Shown here piece by piece: positions 34,831 to 44,600 of a stretch of DNA of 64,000 nt. The position numbers were made by a program, and so were the translations under genes. Below the pieces are notes generated by a model, which was not told where the DNA came from, made no database searches, and saw nothing but the letters and a program-made list of their open reading frames with translations. The DNA comes from Fundidesulfovibrio soli. Its GTDB lineage: Bacteria > Desulfobacterota > Desulfovibrionia > Desulfovibrionales > Desulfovibrionaceae. The stretch lies in NCBI RefSeq assembly GCF_022808695.1, contig NZ_JAKZKW010000002.1, forward strand, positions 124,001 through 188,000. Direction: 5' to 3'. The first letter of the stretch is position 1, and each line of letters begins with the position of its first letter.

Positions 34831-35250
34831 ATGGGCAAGACCATCCGCTTCGGCGTGTCGCTCAACTCCGACCTGCTGGAGCAGTTCGACTCCCTCTGCG
34901 AGGAACGCAGCTACCCCAACCGCTCCGAGGCCATCCGCGACCTGATCCGCAGCGTCCTGGTGGAGAAGGAGCAGCAGGAAGGGGACCGCGATATCGCGGG
35001 GGTGCTGAGCCTCGTCTACGACCATCACTTCTCCGATCTGGCCCAGCGCCTGGTGGAGATCCAGCACGACGAGCACGACGTGATCCTGACCACCATGCAC
35101 GTGCACCTGGACCACCACAACTGCCTGGAGGTGCTCATCCTCAAGGGCGGGGGCGAGGCCATCCGCAGGCTCTCCGACAAGCTCATCTCCACCAAGGGAG
35201 TCAAGCACGGCAAACTCACCCTGACCACCACCGGGCAGGGGCTGGCGTAG
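34831..35250 (+). CDS. nikR: Nickel-responsive regulator NikR
   Basis: Ribbon-helix-helix repressor that senses nickel. The 139-residue protein begins [20 protein letters not shown]. The ACT-like metal domain has H79, H90, H92 and C98 ([18 protein letters not shown]), which match the nickel ligands of the E. coli protein. It should control nickel uptake or nickel enzymes such as hydrogenases; no such gene is in the window. No obvious NikR operator is seen nearby. Confidence 0.95.
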   Translation: MGKTIRFGVSLNSDLLEQFDSLCEERSYPNRSEAIRDLIRSVLVEKEQQEGDRDIAGVLSLVYDHHFSDLAQRLVEIQHDEHDVILTTMHVHLDHHNCLEVLILKGGGEAIRRLSDKLISTKGVKHGKLTLTTTGQGLA

Positions 35251-35364
35251 CCGGGGCACGGCCTGTCATGTACGTAGTCATGGATACTCGAACCGCATTC
35301 CGGCCCGTATGGCAGGCAGCGCCCGCCTGCGGCTCCGGCCCGGCCACGGCGTAAGGTGTCAGCG

Positions 35365-36129
35365 ATGAAGCACCTGCGCCTCGGCATGTCCCCCCGCCAG
35401 CGGCTGCGCCGCGCCCTTGTGTTCGCGTCGTTCCTGCTTTTCCCGGTGACGCTCAACTATTTCTCCCCGGTGCTCATCGTCCAGGGAGCAATCTCTGGCG
35501 TGGTGACGGCCAGCGCCCTCACCTTCGGGGCGCTGTTTCTTTCGGGGCTCTTTTTCGGGCGCGGATTCTGCGCCTGGGCCTGCCCGGGGGCCGGGCTCCA
35601 GGAGCCGCTCATGGGCGTGAACCCGAACCCCCTGCAAAGCGACACCCCCGACAAGATCAAGTGGTTCATCTGGGTGCCCTGGGTTGCGGTCATCCTCACC
35701 TGCTACGGCCTGACGGGGCTCGCGCTGCGCTTCGCGCCGCTGTACAGAATGCCCGCCGGGATATCCGTCTGGCAGCCCATGATGTTCATCCCGTATTTCA
35801 CGGTGCTGGCGCTCATCATCTGGCTGGCCCTGGCGCTGGGCAGGCGGGGCTTCTGCCACGCGGCCTGCTGGATGGCGCCCTTCCTCATCCTCGGCGCCAA
35901 GGCCGGCGACGCCCTGGGCCTGAGGAGGCTGCGCCTGGTGTCCAGGCCCGAGCGCTGCGACGGGTGCGGGACCTGCTCTTCGCGGTGCTTGATGAGTCTG
36001 GCCGTCCGGGATATGGCCGCCAGTGGCCGCACGGACCACGCCGAGTGTGTGCTCTGCGGCGAATGCGCCGATGCCTGCCCGAACGGAGCCCTGAAGCTGG
36101 GCTTCATCCGGCCCGGCACCGAAAAATAG
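35365..36129 (+). CDS. NapH-like membrane ferredoxin-type protein with two 4Fe-4S clusters
   Basis: A membrane electron-carrier protein of 254 residues. Four or five helices span residues 15-190, with CAWACPGAG and CHAACWMA between them. A soluble C-terminal part follows with [11 protein letters not shown] and [14 protein letters not shown], two sets of CxxCxxC...C motifs binding 4Fe-4S clusters. It resembles NapH/CcoG-type quinol-to-cluster proteins. I start at the ATG at 35365; GTG at 35356 would add three residues, and AAGG at 35353-35356 favours the ATG. Partner dehydrogenase not present. Confidence 0.85.
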   Translation: MKHLRLGMSPRQRLRRALVFASFLLFPVTLNYFSPVLIVQGAISGVVTASALTFGALFLSGLFFGRGFCAWACPGAGLQEPLMGVNPNPLQSDTPDKIKWFIWVPWVAVILTCYGLTGLALRFAPLYRMPAGISVWQPMMFIPYFTVLALIIWLALALGRRGFCHAACWMAPFLILGAKAGDALGLRRLRLVSRPERCDGCGTCSSRCLMSLAVRDMAASGRTDHAECVLCGECADACPNGALKLGFIRPGTEK

Positions 36130-36175
36130 GACGTCCCGGCACGGCCCGGAGCGACGTCCGGCAAGAAAAGAGATC

Positions 36176-36949
36176 ATGAAAGACATCCAATCATCCCCCG
36201 CAGACGTCTCCATCGCCATCGACCGCGTGGGCATCAAGTCCCTGCGCCTGCCCCTCACCGTGAAGGACCGCTCCCGGGGCAGCCAGCACACCGTGGGCGA
36301 GGTGGACATGGCCGTGGACCTGCCCGCCAGCTTCAAGGGCACGCACATGTCCCGCTTCGTGGAGGCCCTTGAGAGCTGGAAGGCCGAACTGGACTACCAC
36401 GGCTTCAAGGAGCTGGTGGCCGACGTGCGCACCCGCCTGGAAGCCCAGAACGCCCACGTGGCCGTTCGCTTCCCCTATTTCGTGCGCCAGACCTCGCCCA
36501 AGAGCGGGGCCCAGGCCAACATGGATTACGCCTGCACCGTGCAGGGCGATCTGGTGGGCCAGCGCTTCAGCATGACCCTCTGCGTCGAGGTGCCGGTGAT
36601 GACCGTGTGCCCGTGCTCCCTGGCAATCAGCGACCAGGGCGCGCACAGCCAGCGCACCGTGGTGCGCGCCCGCTGCCGCTTCAAGGGTTTCATGTGGCTG
36701 GAGGAGCTCATCGCCATGGCCGAGGGGGCCGGGTCATCCCCAGTGTACTCGCTGCTCAAGCGCGAGGACGAGAAGCACGTCACCGAGTCGGCCTTCGCCA
36801 ACCCCTGCTTCGTGGAGGACGTGGTGCGAGGTGTGGCCAAGGCCCTGGAGGAGCACCCCCAGGTGACCTGGTACAGCGTGGACGTGGAGAGCTTCGAGTC
36901 CATCCACAACCACTGCGCCGTGGCCGGGATCGAACGGACCAAGGGCTAG
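36176..36949 (+). CDS. folE2: GTP cyclohydrolase I type 2 (FolE2)
   Basis: Zinc-independent GTP cyclohydrolase, first step in folate and queuosine pathways. The 257-residue protein has [15 protein letters not shown] near the start and [16 protein letters not shown] with the family Cys-Pro-Cys motif. The C-terminus [11 protein letters not shown] is also typical. The ATG at 36176 follows AAGAAAAGAG. Its TAG is followed by the second copy of the 127-bp palindromic repeat. Confidence 0.95.
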   Translation: MKDIQSSPADVSIAIDRVGIKSLRLPLTVKDRSRGSQHTVGEVDMAVDLPASFKGTHMSRFVEALESWKAELDYHGFKELVADVRTRLEAQNAHVAVRFPYFVRQTSPKSGAQANMDYACTVQGDLVGQRFSMTLCVEVPVMTVCPCSLAISDQGAHSQRTVVRARCRFKGFMWLEELIAMAEGAGSSPVYSLLKREDEKHVTESAFANPCFVEDVVRGVAKALEEHPQVTWYSVDVESFESIHNHCAVAGIERTKG

Positions 36950-36974
36950 CAGGCTGGCGATACAGGCGATTCTT

Positions 36975-37101
36975 GCAGCCTGTTCAAGAAAGTCGCGGGC
37001 AAGGCAGAAGAGAAAGCCAAGCCCGATGCGTAGTTCCCCTACGTGAGGGTTTGGCTTTTTTGAAGCAACGCAGCCAGCGAGGATTGTTGGACAGGCTGCT
37101 A
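36975..37101. repeat. 127-bp palindromic repeat element, copy 2
   Basis: Gapless partner of 9911-10037. Outer arm GCAGCCTGTT at the left pairs with ACAGGCTGC at the right. Stems pair CGTAG (37029-37033) with CTACG (37039-37043) and AGCCAA (37015-37020) with TTGGCT (37051-37056). The last three bases are the TAG stop (minus strand) of the lipoprotein gene. Confidence 0.85.
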
Positions 37102-37695
37102 CCGCAGCCAGACGCTGGCCATCATGAAGAAGAGCGCGTCGCGGTTGGCCTCGAAGAGTTCGCGGGCGGCCTTTTCGTCGTCGCCCAGGGTGTAGGCCAG
37201 CACCTGCACCAGCCTGCCCGGCAAGGGCGCGAAGAGCTGGTTCACGAACTGCACGCGCACCTTGCCCCCGCCGTCGGCCACCAGCCTGTAGTAGAGCGTG
37301 TCATAGGCGCGGTTGTTGCCCACCTTGCCCGGGCCGCACGTGGGGCCTAGGCCCTTCAAGGCCTCCTGGATGTACTGCTTCACGTTCTCGCAGGCCACGA
37401 AGGCGTTCTGAGTCAGGAGCATCTCCTGGCGGGGCGGGCTCACGCAGATCTGGAAGCGCACGTTCTGTCCCGAGCTGGCCTCCACGGCGAAGCGGCAGCC
37501 CTCGATCTCCTTTTCGGAGACGCTCCAGCCGGGCGCGGGCTGGAAGCGCAGCCCCTCGGCCTTGCTCTCATAGCCCTTGAAAGCCGGGGGCGGCTCCGGC
37601 GAGCAGGCACCCAAGACCAGAAGGGGCGCCAGGAGCGCGGCCAGGAACCCGGCCAAGTGTCCGGCCTGTACTCCGGAAAGTAGGGTGCGTCGCAT
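37099..37695 (-). CDS. Lipoprotein of unknown function
   Basis: A 198-residue exported lipoprotein. The N-terminus is a signal peptide with the lipobox LGACS, so Cys at about residue 31 would be lipidated. The mature part begins with a Pro-rich stretch and has no recognised domain; it contains a pattern that looks like the DUF-type FQPAPGWSVSEKEIEGCRFAVE. Four Cys of the mature part suggest disulfides. The ATG at 37695 is the natural start. Its stop codon comes from the palindromic repeat, and it is divergent from the deaminase gene at 37747. Role unknown; a conserved genus-level protein is likely. Confidence 0.8.
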   Translation of the reverse strand: MRRTLLSGVQAGHLAGFLAALLAPLLVLGACSPEPPPAFKGYESKAEGLRFQPAPGWSVSEKEIEGCRFAVEASSGQNVRFQICVSPPRQEMLLTQNAFVACENVKQYIQEALKGLGPTCGPGKVGNNRAYDTLYYRLVADGGGKVRVQFVNQLFAPLPGRLVQVLAYTLGDDEKAARELFEANRDALFFMMASVWLR

Positions 37696-37746
37696 GGGAT
37701 TTTCTAGCCCGCCGCGTTCCGGCAGGCAACAAGCAGGAGAGATTCG

Positions 37747-38298
37747 ATGAACATTTGCGTGACCCTCCCGGACTGGGTGGACGCCGTGGCCCGCCCCGGA
37801 ACCGTTTGCGCCACCGATGAGGAAAAAATGGCCATCGCCGTGGCCCTCGCCCGCGAGAACATGAGCCGGGGCGGCGGACCCTTCGGGGCGGTGGTGTTCC
37901 ACCGGCCCAGCGGCAGGCTGGTCTCCGGCGGGGTGAACCTGGTGCTCCAGTCGGGACTGAGCTCCTTCCATGCCGAAATCACGACCCTGAGCGCCGCCCA
38001 GACCCGCCTGGGCCGCTACGACCTGAGCGCGGACGGCGGGCACGAGCTGGTCACCTCCAGCGAACCCTGCGCCATGTGTCTGGGGGCGGTGCTCTGGTCT
38101 GGCGTGAAGCGGGTGGTCTGCGGGGCCTGCTGCGACGCGGCCCGGGCCATCGGCTTCGACGAAGGGCCGGTGTTCCCCGAATCCTGGGCCTATCTGCGCC
38201 GGGCGGGCATCGAGGTGGTTGAGGGCGTGCTCTGCGAGGAGGCCGAGGCCGTGCTCAAGCGCTACAAGGAGCAGGGCGGGGTGGTCTACAACGCCTGA
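37747..38298 (+). CDS. CMP/dCMP-family nucleoside deaminase (guanine deaminase-like)
   Basis: Cytosolic zinc-dependent deaminase of 183 residues. The zinc and catalytic motif is FHAEITTL (His and Glu) with SSEPCAMCLGAVLWSG (the two Cys). The C-terminus has a VYNA-type ending. Its organisation, with an N-terminal helix followed by RGGGPFGAVVF, resembles guanine deaminases rather than TadA. The exact substrate is not fixed by sequence. ATG at 37747 follows CAGGAGA. Confidence 0.85.
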   Translation: MNICVTLPDWVDAVARPGTVCATDEEKMAIAVALARENMSRGGGPFGAVVFHRPSGRLVSGGVNLVLQSGLSSFHAEITTLSAAQTRLGRYDLSADGGHELVTSSEPCAMCLGAVLWSGVKRVVCGACCDAARAIGFDEGPVFPESWAYLRRAGIEVVEGVLCEEAEAVLKRYKEQGGVVYNA

Positions 38299-38318
38299 TC
38301 CCCGCCTCCCCTGGCCCG

Positions 38319-39965
38319 CTAGTTGTTCAGCAGCAGCTGCAACAGCCCCAGGTTCGGGACGTTCTTTCTGTATGTTCCGGCAAGCGTCTGCGGCTGGCCT
38401 GCCTGGAAGGTGAAGGCCTGCGCCGCGGGCGCCTTCCAGCCGGGCACGGCCGAGAATTCCAGCGTGTGCTGCCCCGCGCCCAGCCCTGAGACGTGCGCGC
38501 CGGGCAGCTGCCAGCTCCCCCCGTCCACCCTCCACTGCGCTCCGGCCGTCACCGCTGCCTGTGGCGCAATGTTCACCGTCAATTGTGCGGCGTAGTCGCC
38601 CGTCAACTGGAGCGCCAGGCCCGAGGAGGCCGTGAAGGTCTGGCTTTGGGGCGTGGTCCAGCCGCCCACCTGGTTGAACTCGATGGTGTGCTGCCCGTCG
38701 GCCACGCTGGCGAACTGCGTCCCGCCCGTTTGCCAGGCTCCGCCGTCCATGCGCCAGCGCGCCCCGGCAGTGGCGGCCGCTGCAGGGGTGATGGCCACGG
38801 TGAGCGTGGCCGGGACATAGCCGGACTGGGTGAGCGTATAGGTCTCCCCGGCTATGTTGAACGTGGCGGTGCGCGGATTTGCCGAGGCGTTGGCGTCCAC
38901 GTGGACCAGCACCTGGCCGGAGCCGGTTCCCGTCGCGCCTGCGTCCACCCTGGCCCAGGGGCTGTCGCTGAAGGCGGACCAGTTGCAGGTGCCGGTCCCG
39001 CCGCTGATGACGAAGACGCTGTAATCCCCGCTCGCCGCGTCGGCGTCCTGGCTGGTCTTCGAGATCGCATAGTCGCATGACGGCCCGCCCTGCACCAGGG
39101 CCAGGTAGGCGTACACGCTGTCGGTATAGATGCTGGTGTTGGAGTTCTGGTACAGCAGGTGCCCCTTGGTGGGAACGTAGGACCAGGGCTGGCCGTTGCG
39201 TAAGGCTCCCGCCCAATATCCGCCGCCCAGGTAGCTGGAGAGGTGCAGCGCGCGCAGCGTCAACAGTTCATGCGGCGTGGGCATGCGCCACTGGCTCGCA
39301 TAGTAGTTGATCCATGCGTTGACGGCGCTGTTATAGGAATACGCCACACCCACAAAGTTCCAGGTGAGCCCCGTGGCGGAGTCGGCGTAGCCCGAGAACT
39401 GGGGGGTGAGCGCCGGGCCTCGGACGCAGCGGATGTAGAAGGGGGCGTCGTTGTAGACCGCGTCGTCGATGGCGTTGGTGGAGGTATTGAGGTAATAGGA
39501 GAAGTTCTCGCGCCCGGACACGTAGGATGCGGCGTTGGTCCAATAGCCGCCGATCCTGGATGTGGGGAAGTAATGCATGGGGATGAGCGAGCCGCTATAG
39601 CTGCGGATGGTGGCCATCTCCAGCGGTGAGGGCGCGCGCCAGTCCGCGTGGCCGTTCAGCCGCAGCTGCGTGCAGTAGGTGCAGGCAGCCGCCCAGCCGC
39701 GCGTATTGCCGTCGTCGGTTTGCTGCCAGGTGAGGCCGGTGTTGAGGTCGGTGACGGTGCCGTCGCCGTTGTCGCGGAAGGCGAAGACCACGCCGTTGGC
39801 TTCGGGGAGGATGAAAGCCCGCGCCTGGCCCGACAGCACGCCCAGCAGAAGCAGGAGGGTCAGGGCGGCCCGGAGCGTCTGGCGCGCGGCCGATGCGAAG
39901 CGGGAGGGGGGTATGCGGGGGTATACGTCCACTGTGACGCCATGTAGGCGGTAACCGATACGCAT
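38319..39965 (-). CDS. Exported surface protein with two DUF1566 domains, BACON-like domain and internal repeats
   Basis: A 548-residue exported protein; I start at the ATG at 39965. A signal peptide (about residues 27-51) ends in AxA (SGQARA). Two DUF1566/Lcl-type lobes (about 52-160 and 160-290) contain DLNTGLTWQQ and SATGLTWNFV with the family's W-x-[ML]P endings. Next is a BACON-like domain (about 305-385; TGTCNWSAFSDSPWARV). Two repeats of about 75 residues follow (GARWRMDGGAWQ and GAQWRVDGGSWQ), and then RNVPNLGLLQLLLNN. Such proteins bind carbohydrate or host surfaces elsewhere. The minus promoter candidate TTGACA lies at 40019-40024. Confidence 0.78.
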   Translation of the reverse strand: MRIGYRLHGVTVDVYPRIPPSRFASAARQTLRAALTLLLLLGVLSGQARAFILPEANGVVFAFRDNGDGTVTDLNTGLTWQQTDDGNTRGWAAACTYCTQLRLNGHADWRAPSPLEMATIRSYSGSLIPMHYFPTSRIGGYWTNAASYVSGRENFSYYLNTSTNAIDDAVYNDAPFYIRCVRGPALTPQFSGYADSATGLTWNFVGVAYSYNSAVNAWINYYASQWRMPTPHELLTLRALHLSSYLGGGYWAGALRNGQPWSYVPTKGHLLYQNSNTSIYTDSVYAYLALVQGGPSCDYAISKTSQDADAASGDYSVFVISGGTGTCNWSAFSDSPWARVDAGATGTGSGQVLVHVDANASANPRTATFNIAGETYTLTQSGYVPATLTVAITPAAAATAGARWRMDGGAWQTGGTQFASVADGQHTIEFNQVGGWTTPQSQTFTASSGLALQLTGDYAAQLTVNIAPQAAVTAGAQWRVDGGSWQLPGAHVSGLGAGQHTLEFSAVPGWKAPAAQAFTFQAGQPQTLAGTYRKNVPNLGLLQLLLNN

Positions 39966-39996
39966 CGGCCCTCCGAGCTGATTTCCGTGTTTGGCG

Positions 39997-40024
39997 ACCC
40001 TAACATCGAGTTGTAAATTGTCAA
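39997..40024 (-). promoter_or_regulatory. Candidate sigma-70-type promoter for the DUF1566 gene
   Basis: Minus-strand TTGACA (40019-40024), 16-base spacer, then TAGGGT (39997-40002), about 30 bases before the ATG. The -35 is perfect, the -10 is weak. Confidence 0.4.
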
Positions 40025-40111
40025 TTTTTTTGAGCAATTCGCTTTGCGGCTCGCGGCTGAGCTTGACATGGCGGCCATGAAGGCCCACCTGTATCGAAGG
40101 AGCGCACGGCC

Positions 40112-40495
40112 ATGATCGGCAGGGTGGACGTGAACATGCAGGCCCTCGGGGCCCTGACCTACGCGGTGGACACCTCCGCGCGAAACGTAGCGCCCTCATC
40201 GGCCGCCAACCACATCCCCTTGAGCCTCGACCCTCCCGGCACGGGAGCCTTCGTCGAATCGGCCCGGCCCGACACCACCGCCTACGGCGAAACCACCGGC
40301 ATCATCCCCGCCGAGGCCGCCTACGACCACAAGCTCATCGACCAGGCCTGGCGCACGGCCGCCCACGCCGGTGACGTCTCCGTGGAGCGCGGCATGGCCG
40401 CCACGGCGCGGATGGAGCTTGCGCTGCGCGCGCGGGTGGAGGCCTGGCGATCCATCGAGCAGACCACCGGGGCCATCCTGCGGCTCATTGCCTGA
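40112..40495 (+). CDS. Hypothetical protein with flagellar rod-like N-terminus
   Basis: A 127-residue protein of unknown role. The first 25 residues (VNMQALGALTYAVDTSARNVA) resemble the N-terminal helix shared by flagellar rod proteins, in which such a helix is followed by ANN(L/V)AN; only the ARNVA core is kept here. The rest is Ala- and helix-rich, with no signal peptide. It might be a distant axial protein or just a conserved small protein. A CCGCG/CGCGG hairpin with TTTT follows at about 40500-40520. Confidence 0.55.
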   Translation: MIGRVDVNMQALGALTYAVDTSARNVAPSSAANHIPLSLDPPGTGAFVESARPDTTAYGETTGIIPAEAAYDHKLIDQAWRTAAHAGDVSVERGMAATARMELALRARVEAWRSIEQTTGAILRLIA

Positions 40496-40556
40496 AATAC
40501 CGCGCAATCCGCGGCTTTTCCTCCATATCCGGGCTTGACTTTGCGTCATTTGATTG

Positions 40557-40571
40557 ACAGCTTCGAGCTGT
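40557..40571. promoter_or_regulatory. Inverted repeat upstream of the sigma-54 activator gene
   Basis: Perfect ACAGCT-TCG-AGCTGT palindrome, 28 bases upstream of the ATG at 40599. It lies in the likely promoter region and may bind a regulator, possibly the gene's own product. Confidence 0.35.
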
Positions 40572-40598
40572 GACATCGGGTTCGACGCGGAGGGAGTC

Positions 40599-41615
40599 AT
40601 GGATTTGGATACCTGCGGCATCATAGGCAAAAGCCAGGTACTTGGGGGCGTGTTCGCCATGCTCGCCAAGGTCGCGCCCACGGACTCCACCGTGCTCGTC
40701 ACCGGCGAGTCCGGCACCGGCAAGGAACTGCTGGTGCGCGCCCTGCACGCCAACAGCCGCCGCACGGGCAAACCCTTCGTCCCCGTCAACTGCGGGGCCA
40801 TCCCCAAGGAACTGCTGGAATCCGAACTCTTCGGGCACGAGAAGGGGGCCTTCACCCACGCCATCCGCAATCGGGCCGGGCGCTTCGAGCTGGCCGACGG
40901 CGGGACCATCTTCCTCGACGAGATAGGCGAGATGGACCTCTCCCTGCAGGTCAAGATTCTGCGCGTGCTCCAGGAGAAGGAGTTCGAGCGCGTGGGCGCC
41001 ACCAAGACCATGAAGGTGGACGTGCGCATCGTGGCCGCCACCAACCGCGACCTCGAGGCCGAGGTGGCTGCGGGGCGCTTCCGGGAGGATTTGTTCTACC
41101 GGCTCAACGTCATCCCCATGCACCTGCCGCCCCTGCGCGAGCGCGGGGACGACATCCTGCTGTTGGCTGAAGCCTTCCTGAAGCGCTTTTGTGAGCACAA
41201 GGGCCGCAAGACCCTGGGCATCCCCTCTGAAACAAAGGACATGTTCCTGCGCTACCCCTGGCCCGGCAACGTGCGCGAACTGGAGAACTTCATGGAGCGG
41301 CTCTCCATCCTCTGCGAGCACGACCAGATCCTCCCGGAGGATCTGCCCCGCAAGATATGGGACGCCGTGGGCAAGGCCGTTCCCGCCAAGGAGGCGGTCC
41401 CGGCCCCCGGCCCGCAAGGCTTCGTCTGGCCGGTGCTCAAGGATCTGGCGGACAAGAACCTGGGGCTCAAGGAGTTCCTGGACGAGATCGAGGACAGGCT
41501 GCTCGCGGAGGCCCTGGCCCAGGCCGGGAACGTGAAGAACCAGGCTGCCGAGATTTTGGGTATCAAGCGCACGACGCTCATCGAAAAGCTCAAGAAAAAG
41601 AACATGCTGAACTGA
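40599..41615 (+). CDS. Sigma-54 activator without receiver domain, GAFTHA variant
   Basis: Enhancer-binding AAA+ activator of 338 residues. It has Walker A GESGTGKE, the DEIGEMDLS Walker B, an [10 protein letters not shown] segment, and a C-terminal Fis-type helix-turn-helix ([18 protein letters not shown]). There is no N-terminal receiver or sensor domain; the AAA+ core begins at about residue 10. The sigma-54 contact loop reads GAFTHA (residues 83-88) where the consensus is GAFTGA. Family members such as FlrC/FlgR control flagellar promoters; two candidate sigma-54 sites in this window suit that role. GGAGGGA precedes the ATG. Confidence 0.9.
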   Translation: MDLDTCGIIGKSQVLGGVFAMLAKVAPTDSTVLVTGESGTGKELLVRALHANSRRTGKPFVPVNCGAIPKELLESELFGHEKGAFTHAIRNRAGRFELADGGTIFLDEIGEMDLSLQVKILRVLQEKEFERVGATKTMKVDVRIVAATNRDLEAEVAAGRFREDLFYRLNVIPMHLPPLRERGDDILLLAEAFLKRFCEHKGRKTLGIPSETKDMFLRYPWPGNVRELENFMERLSILCEHDQILPEDLPRKIWDAVGKAVPAKEAVPAPGPQGFVWPVLKDLADKNLGLKEFLDEIEDRLLAEALAQAGNVKNQAAEILGIKRTTLIEKLKKKNMLN

Positions 41616-41628
41616 CAAGGCCCGCACT

Positions 41629-44600
41629 GTGAAACATAGCACGTTTCTTGCTATGTTGAGCGCCGTGACGGCGCAATCCCTCGCCAGGGCATCCTGGCTC
41701 CTCTGCGTGTGCATCCTCGCCATGCTTCCGGCCCAGGCCAGGGGGCAAAGCTATTCCCTCGCCGTTGGCCCCTCCGCTGATGTGCTCACCGTCAATTTTC
41801 CGAAGAAGGCCCCTCAGCCCATGGTGCTGCGCACGGGCCCCAAGCGCGTGGAGTTGCTCTTCCCGGCGGGGACGTCGTTCAAGGGCGCCGGCGCGGGGAG
41901 CGTCGGGGGCAGGCAGGTGGCCTCTATAGAGGCGGCGGACAACGTGCTGGTGGTGCTCACCAACACCGAGGCCTTCGGGTTCGTGAGTTCGCCCAAGGGC
42001 GACAAGGCGATCCAGCTGCAGGTCTTCCCGGACCCGGCCGGAGCCCGTTGGAAACCCGCCGAGGGCTCGCAGGAAGCCGCGCAGCCCAAGCCGGCCGCCC
42101 AGGCGTCAGAAAGTCCCAAACCGCAGCCGCAGAACCTTGAGCCGGCCAAACCGGCGGAGCCTGCGGCCCAGCCAGCGCCCCCGAAGCAGCCCTCCAACCA
42201 AGTGCGTGGGGTCATACTGCCCGAAGGGGGCTCCTCTCAAGCCGCGCCCGCCAGTCAGGAGATCCAGCGGATCCAGGATGCGGTCAAGCCGCAGCCCGTC
42301 CAGAGCCAGCCAGTCCTGAACCAGACTGAGCAGGCTCCGCAGACCGCGCCCAAGCCGGCAACCGGCGGGGTGGTGCGCCAGAGCCTGATCCAGCCCGTAG
42401 CGCCGTCGCAGCCCGAGGCGGCTCCCGCCGCCCCGGTCCCGCCCCAGAGTCAAAATGCGATCAAGGCCCCGATCCAGGCGCAGGCCCCGGCCGAGCCCGA
42501 CCAGCCCGCGCCGCAGCAGCCGCAGGTCCCGGCCGCGTTCAAGGCTCCGATCCAGGTCCAGGCTCCTGCCGAGCAGGCCCAGCCCGCGCCGTCAGAGGCC
42601 AAGCCCGCATCTGTGGCGCCTAAGGAAGTGCGCGTCTCCCTGAACATGGAGAAGGCCGTCCCCATGGACGCCCCCGCGCCGTCCGCCCAGCCAGCGCAGC
42701 CGGACGCGCCCGCTCAAGCTCCCGCCCCGGCTGCAGGCCCCGACGCCCCGGCCACCCAGGCGCAGGCGGCGCAGGGCGCGGCGTCTGAGCCCGCCGCAGC
42801 CGAACAGGCCCCCCCGAAGCCGGGAGAGCCCAAACTCAAGGACAGCATAGAGGACAAGGCCGCCATCGTGGGCGCGGCACAGGCCATGGCCCACGGCAAC
42901 TATGAGAAGGGCCTGGGCCTGGCCAGGGCGTTGCTGGAGAAGCCGGACATCACCAAGGACCTCCGCGAGGAGGCGTTGTACATGCAGGCCGAGGCCGTCT
43001 TCGCCCTGAACAAGGACAAGCTGGCCGAAACCTACCTGGAGACCAACGACACCATCCAGCAGGCCCTCAACTACAACACCACCTCCTGGCGCCTGCCCAG
43101 GGCATTGATAAAACTGGGTTACATCAACCTCAAGCGCGGCAACCTCCCCGAGGCCCGGGCCTACTTCAACCTGCTGCGCACCAAGTACCCCCTGGACGAA
43201 GAGGTGCCCCTCATCGACGTGTACTGGGGCGAGCATTACCTGGAGATGGCCAAGCTGGGCGACACCCGGGCCAACTTCACCCGGGCGGGGCAGTCCTTCC
43301 GCGAGGTGCTCCAGAAGTACCCGGAAAGCCGTTTCGCCCGCGACGCCGCGCTGGGGCTTTCCAAGACGCAGCTGGAGTTGCAGCAGTTCACTGAAGCCAG
43401 CAAGGTCATCGACTACATCGACAAACGCTGGCCCCGCTACTACGTGGAGAACCCCTCCATGCGCCGCGTGGCCGCGGACGTGGCCTACAAACTGGGCGAG
43501 TTCGAAAAAGCCAAGGAAGACTATCTCTGGTTCTACAACCTCGTGCCCGGTGACGCCGCCAACGACCTGGTGCTGGCACGCCTGGGCGACGTGAACATGC
43601 GCCTGGGCAAGCGGGAGGCCGCCCGCGAATTCTACGACATGGTCATCCGCATCTACCCGGGGAGCTACGGCGCGCTGATGTCCATGATGCGCATGGCCGA
43701 GCAGGGCGTGCATGACGCCCCCACCATGCAGGAGATGTTCAAGGCTTTCGCGGACCCGAGCGACATCAAGCCCGACAAGATCTACGAGATCATAACCGAG
43801 CAGTACCCCAAGAGCCCCCTTGCCCCCCTGGCCCTGCTCAAGCTGGCCATGTGGCGGCTCTACAAGAACGAGATCCCCGAAGCGCTCCAGCTCGTTGAGA
43901 AGTTCCGCAAAACCTACCCCGGCGACGAACTGGAGAAGCAGGCGCTCGACGTGGGAACCCAGGCCTTCATCAAGATGCTCGCGGGCCATGTGGACGCCAT
44001 GAACTACAAGAGCATCATCGACCTCTGGAACCGCTACCCGTTCCTGACGAGCCAGGCGGACCAGATGCCCGACCGCGAGCGCCTGGGCGTGGCCCTGGCC
44101 ATGTACTACCAGGGAATGCCCAAGGAGGCCCTGGCCCTGGTGGCGCCCTACCTGGACAAGGGTCCCAGCCCCGAGGCCCAGAAGGCCCTCTCCCTGACGC
44201 TGACCATCTACCGCGAGAACCAGGACTGGCAGTCCGTGCTGGACACGCTGCGCAAGGTCTCGGCCTGGAAGATGACGGACAACCCCCGCCGGGCCCTGGA
44301 GTTCGCCCAGGCCATGGCCCTGGAGCACACGGGGGAGTTCGCCAAGTCGCGCCTGCTCTGGGCTAGGCTGGCCGCCGACGACCAGCTGGACCCGGCCAAG
44401 CGGGCCTACGCCGTGTACTACCAGGCCCGCACCGCCTACGAGCGCAAGGACTACGACCGGGCCCTGGTCTGGGCCATGGACTCGCGCACCCTGTTCAAGG
44501 AGTCCGCCAAGGACGACGGCAAGGCCCGCGACGCCCTGCAGTTGATGATCGAGTCCACGCAGGCGGCAGGACGCTACCCCGAAGCCCTGGCGCTCTGCGC

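Noticed and set aside
35265-35282. Direct repeat GTCATG with 12-base period after nikR, considered as a NikR operator
   Set aside because: Does not match a NikR-type inverted repeat that I could support; spacing and symmetry are wrong.
42120-42850. Repeat-like Pro/Ala/Gln-rich DNA in the TPR protein gene
   Set aside because: Low-complexity coding sequence (linker), not a CRISPR or a DNA repeat: no constant repeat with unique spacers.
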